DNA of 64,000 nucleotides from Tragulus kanchil (lineage: Eukaryota > Chordata > Mammalia > Artiodactyla > Tragulidae), in the NCBI GenBank assembly GCA_022376925.1, contig JAIOJX010000028.1, positions 75,357,001 to 75,421,000 of the forward strand, read 5' to 3'. Every line of letters begins with the position of its first letter. Position 1 is the first letter of the stretch. Positions 12,225 to 25,502 of the stretch are shown here, in pieces. Both the position numbers and the translations under genes were made by a program. The notes beneath the pieces were generated by a model. That model searched no databases. It saw only the letters and a program-made list of their open reading frames with translations, and had not been told where the DNA came from.

Positions 12225-13185
12225 GACGAGTGTCCTCCGTCACCACCTCCTTGCTGGTAGCGGGCGCCACAGTCACTAGGTAGCGTGCGAAGGAAAACAG
12301 GGTAGGCAGGAAAGGAAAGCAGCGAGCAAACGAGCACACTAGGCTGCGAGAGCGGACGACAGAAAAGGGCCAGAGGTCACCGGAACCGCAAAGCATGCCG
12401 GGCCAGACGGGGCCGCCCTTCTCGTCCCTTCTCACAAGGGGAGGGGGCGGGGCTAAAAAGGAGTGGAAAACCACTTCCAGGTCAAGGCAAAGTGGGCGTG
12501 ATGTGAACGTCCCAGGCAGCCGTTTTTTCTTTCCTTTCGTACCGCTGCTGATTGTAAGACTAACTTCTGGGATCCTCGGCCTCCGTGGTAGAGGATGCCG
12601 CTCCCTCCGCCTTCAGTAAAGATGGACAGAGGGCCCTCTGGTCTAGCAAAGCGGAAGAAGGGCACATAAACGGCGAATTTAAGGTGCTCGGGCGAACAGA
12701 GGAAAAGGTTCTGCATCTGCGCTAAGAATGGGCGAGAGTAGCTGAGGAGTTTTGAAGATTATTGGTTGGCAGGAATGGTGGGCGGGGCGTAGACCAACCT
12801 GCCTAGTTCATTGGTGGAATTTGGACCTCTCGTTTTCTCGTTACCGCCACGTTGGCGCTGATTAGATTCCCGCGGCCGTTAGCTCGGTAGTCTGTCCTCG
12901 TGTCCCGAGAAACCAAAGGATTGGAAGGACTTTTAAAAATGGGGGAAGAAAGAGCCAAAAAGCTGAAGATAGCCCTCTGTGTCACTGATCTTAGTTCTAC
13001 CATAGCCAGCTTTCAGTTTGGACGAATTTGAGGTTACTGGGGGCAACAGCCGGTAGCAGAAGTCAGACTCGGTGGAAATCTAGGTTCGCTCCAGTTGAAA
13101 CCGCCTGAACGGTGTCCCTGCGACTCACCGTCAACACCAGTTACGAAAGCGATGACGTCTGTGTGCTCTGAGGTTCTCGAAGTGA
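12225..13185. promoter_or_regulatory. Bidirectional TOMM70/LNP1 promoter, CpG-rich
   Basis: The DNA upstream of the TOMM70 ATG is GC-rich with many CpGs, in contrast to the AT-rich introns. GC boxes (GGGGGCGGGGC) are visible at about 12443 and 12780, and inverted CCAAT boxes (ATTGG) at about 12761 and 12809. No TATA box is evident. TOMM70 is transcribed leftwards. LNP1 must start here or just to the right, because its first coding exon begins with an acceptor at 58183 and so needs an upstream non-coding exon. A strong candidate donor on the plus strand is CGAA|GTGAGTGGG at 13182, with a duplicate at 14307; another is GTAAGA near 12556. Neither is proven. The right part, from 12770, is repeated at 13896-15025. 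Confidence 0.72.
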
Positions 13186-15025
13186 GTGGGTAAAAATGCG
13201 AAGACGCAGAGTTCCCATCTTTCCTGTACGTATTTGTGTCATATCTGCTTCCACTTGGCACCCCAGCCCACACCTCACGCTCTGGAGCCTGCTCGCCTTC
13301 CCCAGTGCGCTGATCCACCCACGGTCATGCCACGTTCTCAAGTGGAAATTTAAGCTACAGCTTTTATGTATCTAATAGCTAAGTTAAATCCTATCCCATG
13401 TTCTGCACCAGACTTCTTAAAATACATAAATTTCCCTTCCAAGAAGCTTAGAATTTAAAGTACTTTCAAGAGGAAAAGACAAGTATTAATAGAAAATGAG
13501 AATTCAGAACTGGCTCTCCATTTCAGATACACTGACCTTCAGGTCCTTATAATAAAAATTTGCAAATGCTGATTTTTGCTTTAGGGTGCAACCGAGGCTT
13601 TTCGACATAACAAAACCTGCATAAGCAGACCATGGCGGCTGCATAAAGATTAAAAGGAGATAATTTATTAAATGGTACCAAAATAGACTGAATGGCCTAA
13701 TTTGAAAGTGTCAGGATAATTGCTTTTCCCTTGCTTCATTTGAGTTCCTATTAGTAAATTGCTTTCAGGCTGTAGGGTTCCTTAGCAACAGGCTAAAAGG
13801 TGGGCTAAATATAATAGAATTGGTCAAATAGTGATTGTTGCAGGAAACGACTTCTCTCCTTTCCCAACACCCAAAGACAGGCCTTTGATCCTTTACAGGA
13901 ATGGTGGGCGGGCGTAGACCAACCTGCCTAGTTCATTGGTGGAATTTGGACCTCTCGTTTTCTCGTTACCGCCACGTTGGCGCTGATTAGATTCCCGCGG
14001 CCGTTAGCTCGGTAGTCTGTCCTCGTGTCCCGAGAAACCAAAGGATTGGAAGGACTTTTAAAAATGGGGGAAGAAAGAGCCAAAAAGCTGAAGATAGCCC
14101 TCTGTGTCACTGATCTTAGTTCTACCATAGCCAGCTTTCAGTTTGGACGAATTTGAGGTTACTGGGGGCAACAGCCGGTAGCAGAAGTCAGACTCGGTGG
14201 AAATCTAGGTTCGCTCCAGTTGAAACCGCCTGAACGGTGTCCCTGCGACTCACCGTCAACACCAGTTACGAAAGCGATGACGTCTGTGTGCTCTGAGGTT
14301 CTCGAAGTGAGTGGGTAAAAATGCGAAGACGCAGAGTTCCCATCTTTCCTGTACGTATTTGTGTCATATCTGCTTCCACTTGGCACCCCAGCCCACACCT
14401 CACGCTCTGGAGCCTGCTCGCCTTCCCCAGTGCGCTGATCCACCCACGGTCATGCCACGTTCTCAAGTGGAAATTTAAGCTACAGCTTTTATGTATCTAA
14501 TAGCTAAGTTAAATCCTATCCCATGTTCTGCACCAGACTTCTTAAAATACATAAATTTCCCTTCCAAGAAGCTTAGAATTTAAAGTACTTTCAAGAGGAA
14601 AAGACAAGTATTAATAGAAAATGAGAATTCAGAACTGGCTCTCCATTTCAGATACACTGACCTTCAGGTCCTTATAATAAAAATTTGCAAATGCTGATTT
14701 TTGCTTTAGGGTACAACCGAGGCTTTTCGACATAACAAAAACCTGCATAAGCAGACCATGGCGGCTGCATAAAGATTAAAAGGAGATAATTTATTAAATG
14801 GTACCAAAATAGACTGAATGGCCTAATTTGAAAGTGTCAGGATAATTGCTTTTCCCTTGCTTCATTTGAGTTCCTATTAGTAAATTGCTTTCAGGCTGTA
14901 GGGTTCCTTAGCAACAGGCTAAAAAGGTGGGCTAAATATAATAGAATTGGTCAAATAGTGATTGTTGCAGGAAACGACTTCTCTCCCTTATTCCCAACAC
15001 CCAAAGACAGGCCTTTGATCCTTTA
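12770..15025. repeat. Direct duplication 5 (offset 1125-1126), includes promoter flank
   Basis: 12770-13895 repeats at 13896-15025. Differences include GGCGGGGCG against GGCGGGCG, GTGCAACC against GTACAACC, and an A-run length. Confidence 0.93.
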
Positions 15026-15703
15026 ATGTAATTTTTCCCTAGCCTTTTCAGAACAAAAGTTAGGATTTGACTTTCTTGAAATTTCAATTTTTCTACAGTC
15101 TCAGGAGATTGTAGAATGCTAATAATTACCAACTGTTGGTAGGAACTAAAACATAAAGTTTTTAAAAGAAACACTTATTTATCAGGATAGGCAATAAATT
15201 ATAGTTCAAAAGTTACTGTGAAAAGTTTCCTTACCCGGTTCCCCAGCCACCCAGTTTTCTTCAAAGACAACGGAGTTTCTTGAAACATTTGTTCAAGTAG
15301 CTATTATTTCTGTAAAGGGTTGGTTTTATTTTTTAAGATTGAATTTAGTAAATGAATTTGTCCATGTTATTTTTATACTTAATTTAACATTTAATTTCCA
15401 CTCCCTACCCTATTCATCTCTTTCCTCCCACATTCTCCACCATTTCCTAATTGATTATAATATGTAGTTGAGTAAAAATGTCACTACCTTTGTGAACTGA
15501 CTAAACTGGTGCATGCATTTCTAAGGTGTGACATACTGAAAGCAGGTTCTATTTTCAAAGATTTAGTTCGATGGTATTAAGGTCATTTTAGTGTAATGTT
15601 TGTTACAAAATAGTAGACACTCAATGTCTTAGTTCTTTTTTCTCTAAATTTTAAAGGAGAGAGGTAAAAAAAAAAAGTCTCATTTTTAAAAAATTGAAGT
15701 TTA

Positions 15704-15968
15704 GGGCTTCCCTAGTGGTCCAGTGGGTAAAGAGTCCACCTTGCAGTGTAAGAGGAACTGGTTCGATCCCTGGTCTGGGAAGATTCCACGTGCTGTGGAG
15801 TGGCTGGACCAATGTGTCCAAGTACGAGCCAGTGCTCTGGAGCGCATGCGCCCAGAGCTGGTGCTCTGCAAGGAGAGAGGCCACTGCAATGGAAGGCCCA
15901 CACAGGCCTAAATAAAAGATGGATGAAAATAAATAAATAAAAACAATAAAAGAGTCCACGTTAAAAAA
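15704..15968 (+). mobile_element. Tailed CHR-like SINE, short tail variant
   Basis: Complete head and body, but the GC-rich tail block is missing: the body goes from CACACAGGCCTAAATAAAAG to AT-rich sequence. Target-site duplication AAATTGAAGTTTA at about 15691-15703 and 15970-15982. More diverged than the other copies, so possibly an older form without the tail. Confidence 0.85.
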
Positions 15969-16202
15969 TAAATTGAAGTTTAATGTATGTGAACATAGAT
16001 ATTTTCGTCTAAATTAAAAGAACTCAGTAAAAGAAACGCTTGTCTTAGAAGCCATTTGAATGAGGGTGAGCATCTAATGGCATAGGATACAGAACACTTG
16101 AGTTCTTATTCTAGATTTTAATACTAAGCTGTGGGTGTGACTGGACACCTGCTTTCTATATAATGTGTCCAGTGGGTTAAGTGATTCTTGAAGCTTCTTT
16201 GG

Positions 16203-16404
16203 GGGCTTCCCTGGTGGCTCAGAGGTTAAGAATCCTCCTGCAATGCAGGAGACATGAGTTCAATTCCTGAATTGGGAAGGACTCTTGAGAAAAAGGTATC
16301 CTGTTCCAGTATTTTTGGTGGGGAAAATTCAATGGACTGATGAGCCTGGAGGGTTACAGTCCATGGGGTCACAAAAGAGTTGGTCATGACTTAGTGACTA
16401 CACA
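16203..16404 (+). mobile_element. Bov-tA SINE
   Basis: GGGCTTCCCTGGTGGCTCAG head, AATCCTCCTGCAATGCAGGA anticodon region, then a Bov-A body ending GTCATGACTTAGTGACT. AAGCTTCT occurs on both sides. Confidence 0.9.
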
Positions 16405-17434
16405 TCAAAGCTTCTCATAGCTTTAAAATTGTATAATTCTATCCATTCAGTTGTCATTGCCACATGAAAGGCTTTTTGATTGGTAAATATAGTGAATGGT
16501 TGGTTGGTGGCCAAGCCTTCTAATGAAACCACAGACATGCTTCTTTTAGGCACAAACCTAGCTTGATTCTCTTGCATCTCCTGTTTAGGTTTCCTGTCTT
16601 TGTTTTTCTTCACTGAAAAATTACTTGAAAGAATTGTTTATAGTTACTACCTTTACCTCTTTATGACTAATTTCATCCAAAATCTCTTATAATCTGGTTT
16701 GTAACTTTATTACTAATCTGAAACTGCTTTTAAATTAGTCTGAAACTAAAAATTGTTTTTAGTTTTCATGTCCTTTTACTGGATACCATGGGTCATTCTG
16801 TATTTGAAATGTTGCTTTCAGGAGACTGAATTCTCTTCTTTTACTCTGATAAATCTCTGAATCCATACTGCCTAATAAAACTTTCTGTGATGTTGGAAAT
16901 GTTTTATATCTCTGATATTCAATATGGTAGCCATTAGAAATATATCTAGTATAACTGACTACATTTTGCATTTTAATTTAAATTGATTTGAGTGACCTCC
17001 GTGTGACTAACGGCTCCTACTATGGACAGCACGCCTATAGATCCTCCTCAAGTATGAGAATCCATAAAAATATATCCTCTTCTTTATCTGCAATATCTTC
17101 ATTAGTAACCAAAGTGCATCTCATTGCTTCAATTTAAGAGGTTATCTGAAGATAATCTCAACCTACAATCTCCTGGTATGACTTATCTCTTCACCTCTAG
17201 CCCTGTAATTTCCTACTGTTGATGGAGTAGCTTTGCCTGGATGCCTCATTTTAAAAAATAAAACACATCGCCTTCACTCCCCATTCTCTTCCTTTGTGTA
17301 ACCCTTTCTTTTCTCATAATGTCACTCTTAGCTTACTGGTTATTCATACTTGAAATCTTAGGCTTTTTTGAACCTTTCTTTTTTCTAACTTATACACCCA
17401 GGTCCAAGTAAATGTACCAATATACATCTGTACA

Positions 17435-17549
17435 GGCATGCTCGGTCACTCAGTCGTTTCTGAGTTTGCAACCCTGTGGACTGTAGCTTGTCAGGCTCCT
17501 CTGTCCATGACTTTTCCAGGCAAAAATATTGGAGTGGGTTGCCATTTCC
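17435..17549 (-). mobile_element. Bov-A fragment
   Basis: GCATGCTCGGTCACTCAGTC through GTCAGGCTCCTCTGTCCATG to GGAGTGGGTTGCCATTTCC. CCAATATACA flanks both ends. Repeated at 18527-18641. Confidence 0.85.
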
Positions 17550-18526
17550 AATATACACATACCCAAACACAAAATCAGCTGTGAAGTCTTGCTGATTCTT
17601 TGTAATATCTTTTTTGATATTTTTCTTCCTTTTCATGCCCTTTGCCACTTCCCAGTTCAAATATGTGAAAACACTTAAAAGTATTTCTGGCACATAACAG
17701 ATGCTCAGTCAATAATTTCTTCTTCTGCTCTTTTTTTTCCATTACCTTCATCTTTTCTGTATGCTGTATTAGCTTCCTAGCCTATAGTGCCTCTCCTGTA
17801 TGCCATTTTGCAGCCTAGATCATTATTCCCAGAGTGTAACTCCAGTTTCCTCGAGTTCAAAGACTTAGACTTGCTCCACTTCCTATAAATGTCTCTGCCC
17901 GCCCCCACTTCCTGTCTTGTACTTTGTCTGTTTCCTTGGTCTACATTCTTAGCACTTAGAAGTGTTTGAAATTATTTAGGTGACCTCTGAACAAGACATA
18001 AGCTCCATGCTGGTAAAAACTTTGTTCATCTTGTACTTCCAGAGCCCAGAAGATAGTCGGTGTTAATGACTGATTTTATGTGTCAGCCTGCCCACACGTT
18101 GCCCCCGTTTGGCTTCTACTATGGACAGCACGCCTATAGCCCCAAGTATGAGAATCCATAAATATATCCTCTTCTTTATCTGCAATATCTTCATTAGTAA
18201 CCAAAGTGCATCTCATTGCTTCAATTTAAGAGGTTATCTGAAGATAATCTCAACCTACAATCTCCTGGTATGACTTATCTCTTCACCTCTAGCCCTGTAA
18301 TTTCCTACTGTTGATGGAGTAGCTTTGCCTGGATGCCTCATTTTAAAAAATAAAACACATCGCCTTCACTCCCCATTCTCTTCCTTTGTGTAACCCTTTC
18401 TTTTCTCATAATGTCACTCTTAGCTTACTGGTTATTCATACTTGAAATCTTAGGCTTTTTTGAACCTTTCTTTTTTCTAACTTATACACCCAGGTCCAAG
18501 TAAATGTACCAATATACATCTGTACA

Positions 18527-18641
18527 GGCATGCTCGGTCACTCAGTCGTTTCTGAGTTTGCAACCCTGTGGACTGTAGCTTGTCAGGCTCCTCTGTCCAT
18601 GACTTTTCCAGGCAAAAATATTGGAGTGGGTTGCCATTTCC
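18527..18641 (-). mobile_element. Bov-A fragment (duplicate)
   Basis: Same as 17435-17549, 1092 bp away, within duplicated block 6. Confidence 0.85.
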
Positions 18642-19073
18642 AATATACACATACCCAAACACAAAATCAGCTGTGAAGTCTTGCTGATTCTTTGTAATAT
18701 CTTTTTTGATATTTTTCTTCCTTTTCATGCCCTTTGCCACTTCCCAGTTCAAATATGTGAAAACACTTAAAAGTATTTCTGGCACATAACAGATGCTCAG
18801 TCAATAATTTCTTCTTCTGCTCTTTTTTTTCCATTACCTTCATCTTTTCTGTATGCTGTATTAGCTTCCTAGCCTATAGTGCCTCTCCTGTATGCCATTT
18901 TGCAGCCTAGATCATTATTCCCAGAGTGTAACTCCAGTTTCCTCGAGTTCAAAGACTTAGACTTGCTCCACTTCCTATAAATGTCTCTGCCCGCCCCCAC
19001 TTCCTGTCTTGTACTTTGTCTGTTTCCTTGGTCTACATTCTTAGCACTTAGAAGTGTTTGAAATTATTTAGGT

Positions 19074-21281
19074 GACCTCTGAACAAGACATAAGCTCCAT
19101 GCTGGTAAAAACTTTGTTCATCTTGTACTTCCAGAGCCCAGAAGATAGTCGGTGTTAATGACTGATTTTATGTGTCAGCCTGCCCACACGTTGCCCAAGT
19201 ATATGATCAAAGTTCTGGGTGCTTCTCAGAGAGTTGGGTTTTTTTTGCTATTGTTGTTGGTGATAAAATTAACATTTGAATCAGCCCTACTGAGTGAAGC
19301 AGATTGCCTTCCTTAATCAGTTGAAGGCCTGAATAGGACAAAAAGATTGAACCTTCCTTGTGTAAGAGGGAACTTCAACTCTCTGACTGCCTTGAACTGG
19401 GACATTGATCGATTCTGCCTTTGGACTTGAATTGAAGCATTGGTTCTTTTTGGGTCTTGAACTTGCCAGCTTTCACACTGGAATTTGCATCATCAGTTCT
19501 CTTGGGTTTTGGGTTTTGACTGCAGATCTTGGGACTTCTCAGCCTCTATAATTACATGAGTCTGTTCCTTTTATAAACTTCATTATAAATTTCTGGTTCT
19601 GTTTCACTGGAGAATCCCAAGTAGTACCAATATATTTTGGTACTTTGGAATTATATGATGGGTAAAGGCTGAAAGTTTTGAGGCACATGCTAGAAAAAAA
19701 GCGGAGATTGGTATGAAGAAACTGTTGATAGATAGGAAGACATTTAAAGTGTTTCCGGTGAGGGCTCAGAAAGAAAAGAGGCAAACAGGAGACACGAGTA
19801 GTCATGAACAGATTCTTGGTAGAAATACCGGTCATAGAGCCCATTCCAGTGACATCTCAATTGGAAATAATGGAAAGTTATTGGAAATTGGAGGAAAGAG
19901 ATCCTTGTGGTAAAACGTCAAAAAAACATTGGCTGAGTTGTGTCCCAGTGTTTTGTAAAAGATAGAAATGTGAGTGATGAAATTGGATATTTAGCAGAGG
20001 AGATCTCTAAGCAAAGTATTGAAGGAGTGGCTTGGCTAGTCCTTACTATTTATAGTAAAATGCCAAGAGAAGAGAGGTGAATTGAAGAAGAAACTTTAAG
20101 TACAAAGGAACTACAACTAGGAGATTTGGAAAATTCTGAGCCTATTACAAAAAGAGAGAGAGAGAGAAAGCTTATTCGACCTCTGAACAAGACATAAGCT
20201 CCATGCTGGTAAAAACTTTGTTCATCTTGTACTTCCAGAGCCCAGAAGATAGTCGGTGTTAATGACTGATTTTATGTGTCAGCCTGCCCACACGTTGCCC
20301 AAGTATATGATCAAAGTTCTGGGTGCTTCTCAGAGAGTTGGGTTTTTTTTGCTATTGTTGTTGGTGATAAAATTAACATTTGAATCAGCCCTACTGAGTG
20401 AAGCAGATTGCCTTCCTTAATCAGTTGAAGGCCTGAATAGGACAAAAAGATTGAACCTTCCTTGTGTAAGAGGGAACTTCAACTCTCTGACTGCCTTGAA
20501 CTGGGACATTGATCGATTCTGCCTTTGGACTTGAATTGAAGCATTGGTTCTTTTTGGGTCTTGAACTTGCCAGCTTTCACACTGGAATTTGCATCATCAG
20601 TTCTCTTGGGTTTTGGGTTTTGACTGCAGATCTTGGGACTTCTCAGCCTCTATAATTACATGAGTCTGTTCCTTTTATAAACTTCATTATAAATTTCTGG
20701 TTCTGTTTCACTGGAGAATCCCAAGTAGTACCAATATATTTTGGTACTTTGGAATTATATGATGGGTAAAGGCTGAAAGTTTTGAGGCACATGCTAGAAA
20801 AAAAGCGGAGATTGGTATGAAGAAACTGTTGATAGATAGGAAGACATTTAAAGTGTTTCCGGTGAGGGCTCAGAAAGAAAAGAGGCAAACAGGAGACACG
20901 AGTAGTCATGAACAGATTCTTGGTAGAAATACCGGTCATAGAGCCCATTCCAGTGACATCTCAATTGGAAATAATGGAAAGTTATTGGAAATTGGAGGAA
21001 AGAGATCCTTGTGGTAAAACGTCAAAAAAACATTGGCTGAGTTGTGTCCCAGTGTTTTGTAAAAGATAGAAATGTGAGTGATGAAATTGGATATTTAGCA
21101 GAGGAGATCTCTAAGCAAAGTATTGAAGGAGTGGCTTGGCTAGTCCTTACTATTTATAGTAAAATGCCAAGAGAAGAGAGGTGAATTGAAGAAGAAACTT
21201 TAAGTACAAAGGAACTACAACTAGGAGATTTGGAAAATTCTGAGCCTATTACAAAAAGAGAGAGAGAGAGAAAGCTTATTC
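19074..21281. repeat. Direct duplication 7 (offset 1104)
   Basis: 19074-20177 repeats at 20178-21281. Its left copy overlaps the right end of duplication 6, so GACCTCTGAACAAGACATAA to ACACGTTGCCC occurs three times. Confidence 0.93.
19200..19620 (+). repeat. Ancient mammalian interspersed repeat
   Basis: Segments such as CAGTTGAAGGCCTGAATAGG, TGCAGATCTTGGGACTTCTC and GTTTCACTGGAGAATCCC occur in a widespread mammalian repeat. Its reverse form is seen at 27830-28125, and a related copy at 53400-54900. Class not assigned with certainty. Duplicated at 20304-20724. Confidence 0.55.
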
Positions 21282-22005
21282 TATGAAGAACACTAAGGGT
21301 GAGGCCAAAAGACTATCTGATTCGTACAATTTATGGGCTTAATTGGCCATATCAGCAAAAGCTAGGAATAGAAATAGGATTATACCAGCAGAAACACTGC
21401 CAGTTGGAACTAAAGAGGACCCCCTAAATAGGATGGAATGAAGAAGGCTGTTAGAGCTGGGGAATTTACGAGATAGGACCATACAGTTATTCAACTGTGA
21501 ACCTGCTTTATGTTCAAGAAAAAGGAAAAAGGCTAAGGGCTGTTCAGAGAGCAGGGCTACCACTCCTACCACAGACCCAGGGGTCAGGGCTGACTCCTTC
21601 TCTCAAAGTGTGGGGCCACCAGGACACATCTCCCCAGTGCCTTAGAGAAAGGGCCATACTTGCAGAGAGTTGCATGGGCTGGGCTACCTTTTACTCCAGA
21701 GCTTTGGAGGCCACACTGCCATCCAGTGGACCTGGAGGGCAGATTCGCAAACCAAAGAGGATTATTACTGAGCCTTAAGGTCGAATGAAATTTGCTTGTT
21801 TAAGTTTGGACTTGCTAGACTCACCATCATCTCTTCTTTCCTATTTTCTTCCTTTTGGGATGGGAATATCTATAAAGCGCCCGTCATTGTTCACTTGACC
21901 CTTGAAGAGTGTGCGAGGTGGTAAGGGGTGGTTAGGGATGCTGCCCCCTGTACAGTTGAAAATATGAATATGAGTTTACCATTGGTTCTCTCTCTTTGTA
22001 GTTCT

Positions 22006-22282
22006 TTTTTTTTTATTTGGGTGGGGGCACTTCTGTTGGTCTTTCATGTATCTATTTTCATCCATCTTTGTTATTTGGTCCGTGTGGGCCTCCCATCACA
22101 GTGGCCTCTGTCGCCACAGAGCACTGGCTCTGGGCGCATGTGCTCCAGAGCTCCGACTTGGTAGTTGGACACATCAGTTCAACTGCTTCCCTGCACGTGG
22201 GATCTTCCCAGGCCAGGGATTGAACCGGCGCCCCTTGCACTGCAAGGCGGTGTCCTTACCCACTGGACCACCAGGGAAGCCC
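22006..22282 (-). mobile_element. Tailed CHR-like SINE, tail block shortened
   Basis: Head and body are complete in reverse, ending CCACCAGGGAAGCCC. The GC-rich tail is shortened to GGGTGGGGGCACTTC, an internal deletion compared with its relatives. Confidence 0.9.
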
Positions 22283-22639
22283 TCAAGATTTTTTTAAAAT
22301 AAACTATATTAAAGGATATCAAAGTAGGTGAAAGTGGCATTCAAGAAAGACATCTAAAACAACATTGAGTGTCTACAATATGCAGGCTTTCCTTAAAAAA
22401 ACTAAAATAATTTTCTGGAAATTTCTAAAACACATCACTTCTCTACTTGTTTTGTAGAGTTGTATTTGTCCTACTTCATCAACTGTAAGCATCCCATCAA
22501 GATCTGTGTCTTGATTTATTTTGTGTCTTCGATAATGCTTAACTCAGTGCCTGTTCTAATGCTGTATGCTGGAACAAAGGAATATGTTTTCTCTGTTTAC
22601 TTTGGACGATACAGAAGTTGATGTTTCTTCTTCACAGTT

Positions 22640-22790
22640 ACCACATTGCCATAATTTTCTGTTCTCCTGTGTGCTCCCCACACTCAATTTTGAGTTTTTG
22701 AAGGCTGGGAACCATATTCTAATCATCTTTGTACTCCCACATCTATGATGGGGCTGGGCATATAATGAGGATTTATTAACATTTATCTAC
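22640..22790 (+). repeat. MIR/L2-like fragment
   Basis: GGCTGGGAACCATATTCTAA, CTTTGTACTCCCACATC and GGGGCTGGGCATATAATGAG follow the MIR core and 3' order. Diverged. Confidence 0.45.
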
Positions 22791-24002
22791 CCAACATGGT
22801 ATCGGAAATGTGATCAGTGCTGAATAAAGCATTAATGAAGTGTTTGTTGGCCAGTTTCCTGACGACTGCTTTATCTCCATTCCTGTTGCCAGTGTTAACA
22901 TTCTGGTAACACAGTGCTGCCCCCGACCGCTGGTAGAGCAGGGAAGCCAACTCAATTGCTGCAGCTGCTGCCATCAACCAGAAATTACCTGCTTCCATCA
23001 CCACCATCCTTATAGCTTCTGATTCTCAGTCCCCAGCTTTCTGTAGTCACTACTTCCACCTCCACCACTGCAGCTGCTTCCCCTGGGGCCTGCTTGTTTT
23101 GTCCTTCATATTCTACTCATATATAGAAATCTTTGGTCTGAACCCTCATGCTATTAATATTTTTCCAGTCTTTCTCTTAACCGATTTCTGCCTTCTTCAG
23201 ATTCCATCAGAGCATCAGCTGAGTGGGTGGTACTACTTTACTTCTCAGGGGGAATGGCACTTTAATGATTCAGTCAAGTAGTTGCCCTGTTTGCTGTCAG
23301 AAGAAGCCTCTGTATTATCTTCAGGGAACAATCTGCAATGACCCTAGGCCCCTCTCCTTAGTTGTGACTATTAGCTCATATGTACACTTTAGGCACTCAT
23401 TTGACACCTTTCTGCCCACTCACATGGATTCGTAAGATCTTTCTATCCTCATCAACTTAGTTCATTGTCGCCTACAAGAATTTATGTCATTTGCAAATAT
23501 AGAAACACCGACTTGTATTTTAATTTATAAAGGTAATGCATATAGGGTATATTAATTGTGCCCTGCACAAGGAAGCTGAGAGAAGTGGGGGTTGAGATTC
23601 AGCCTGCATTTTGTTCATCTCAGTCTTGTGTCAAGCTGTGCCTGCCAGGAAGAAAGGTGTTCCTTCTTCTGATTTGCATGAAGGTGCTGGCCCATCACTA
23701 AGTGATGGCCTTGCAGTATCTGCCCATTTTCTGACTCATTCCTATTAGACTAGTAGCCTTGTTCTGCAGACCTGGTCTGAGCAATGGTCTGGCTCTGAAC
23801 CTGAGATCCTCTGTGCTAGACTTGTCTATCTTTACCTTCTGTTGTTTTTCCTGACCATTGGGAAATAACCTCAACTCCAGTAATGAAGGGAAGGCTCAAT
23901 TTTGTTACATTATGTAAAAAATGTAAAACCATAAAAATAGTTTCTATATCTATGTTCAGTTATATACTGCTACTTGCAAACTGTCCCACATAGTAGTGGT
24001 TT

Positions 24003-24225
24003 GTGCTGCTGCTAAATCACTTCAGCCATGTCCAACTCTTTGTGACCCTATGGACTGTAGCCTGTCCACCTCCTCTGTCCATTGGATTCTCCAGGCAAAA
24101 ATACTGGAGTGAATTGCTTTACCCTTCTCCACGAGACCTTCCTGACCCAGGGATCAGACCCACGTCTCTTGTGTCTTCTGCTTTGGCAAGCAGGTTCTTT
24201 ACCACTAGTGCCACCTGGGAAGCCC
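24003..24225 (-). mobile_element. Bov-tA SINE with intact target-site duplication
   Basis: Reverse orientation, from TGCTGCTGCTAAATCACTTC to GCCACCTGGGAAGCCC. Target-site duplication AGTAGTGGTTT at 23992-24002 and 24226-24236. Duplicated at 25196-25418. Confidence 0.93.
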
Positions 24226-24307
24226 AGTAGTGGTTTAAAACAACTATTGTATTCCATCTCACAATTTTGTTGCCCCAAAATTTGGCCAAGGCTTTATTGA
24301 CTCTTTT

Positions 24308-24631
24308 TTTTAAAATTTTATTTATTTATTTATCTTTGGGGGGTGGGGTGGGGAGGGACGGGGATGGGCGGGCCACTTCTATTGGTCTTTCATTTCTCTA
24401 TTTTTATCCGTCTTTGTTCTTTGGCTCCTGTGGGCCTCCCATCGCTGTGGCCTCTGTTGTTGCAGAGCACTGGCTCTGGGCGCATGCGCTCCAGAGCTCC
24501 GGCGCAATAATTGAACACATCAGTCCAGCCGCTCTGCGGCATGTGGGATCTTCCCAGGCCAGGGATTGAACTGGCGCCCCTTGCACTGCAAGGCGGTGTC
24601 CTTACCCACGGACCACCAGGGGAAGCCCATC
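24308..24631 (-). mobile_element. Tailed CHR-like SINE, full length
   Basis: Reverse orientation; (ATTT)n and the G-rich block on the left, tRNA head on the right. Target-site duplication TTTATTGACTCTTTT at 24293-24307 and 24632-24646. Confidence 0.95.
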
Positions 24632-25195
24632 TTTATTGACTCTTTTCTGCTGATGTCAACAGAATTTGCTGTCCTGGTGGATGGGCTAGTCTGGAGGATT
24701 CAAGGTGGCCTCACTCAGTGTCTGACACTTTGGTGAAAATAGCTTGGAGACTGGACTCATTTGAGACTATCAAGTGGAGGACCCCCTTGTGGCCTTTCTA
24801 GTGTAGCAGTCAGGATAGTCAGACTTAAGGTGACAACTCAGGGCTCCTAGAGAGTGGGTCCTAAGAGTCCCAGGCAGAAGTTGCTTTCCAAAACCTCACT
24901 TCTACCACATCCTGTGGGTCAAGCATGTTAGTAAGACCAGCACAGATTCATGGAAGTGAATTAGACTGCAACTATCAATGGAAGAAGTAGCAGAAAGTTG
25001 TAATTATTTTTAATCTACCATGATCTTCCACCAAGATTTAACCACAGTTGTATCTTGCTGTATTTATTGTACTTGTTATGCAATTAGAAAATGTTTTCAC
25101 TATAGAATCTTGATAAAGATCATCTGAAAGTCTTAATGTTCCTTTTTGTCAGTTATATACTGCTACTTGCAAACTGTCCCACATATTAGTGGTTT

Positions 25196-25418
25196 TTGCT
25201 GCTGCTAAATCACTTCAGCCATGTCCAACTCTTTGTGACCCTATGGACTGTAGCCTGTCCACCTCCTCTGTCCATTGGATTCTCCAGGCAAAAATACTGG
25301 AGTGAATTGCTTTACCCTTCTCCACGAGACCTTCCTGACCCAGGGATCAGACCCACGTCTCTTGTGTCTTCTGCTTTGGCAAGCAGGTTCTTTACCACTA
25401 GTGCCACCTGGGAAGCCC
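25196..25418 (-). mobile_element. Bov-tA SINE (duplicate)
   Basis: Same as 24003-24225 at an offset of 1193 bp. One left-flank base differs (ATTAGTGG instead of AGTAGTGG). Confidence 0.9.
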
Positions 25419-25502
25419 AGTAGTGGTTTAAAACAACTATTGTATTCCATCTCACAATTTTGTTGCCCCAAAATTTGGCCAAGGCTTTATTGACTCTTTT
25501 TT

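Larger units (their letters stand above)
17014..19197. repeat. Direct duplication 6 (offset 1099 falling to 1092)
   Basis: 17014-18104 repeats at 18113-19197. Small indels lie near the left edge (ATAGATCCTCCTCAAGTATG against ATAGCCCCAAGTATG). Confidence 0.93.

Noticed and set aside
12395..12619. Open frames in the CpG-rich promoter on both strands
   Set aside because: GC-rich sequence lacks stops by chance; no recognisable protein, and the position fits promoter and 5' UTR.
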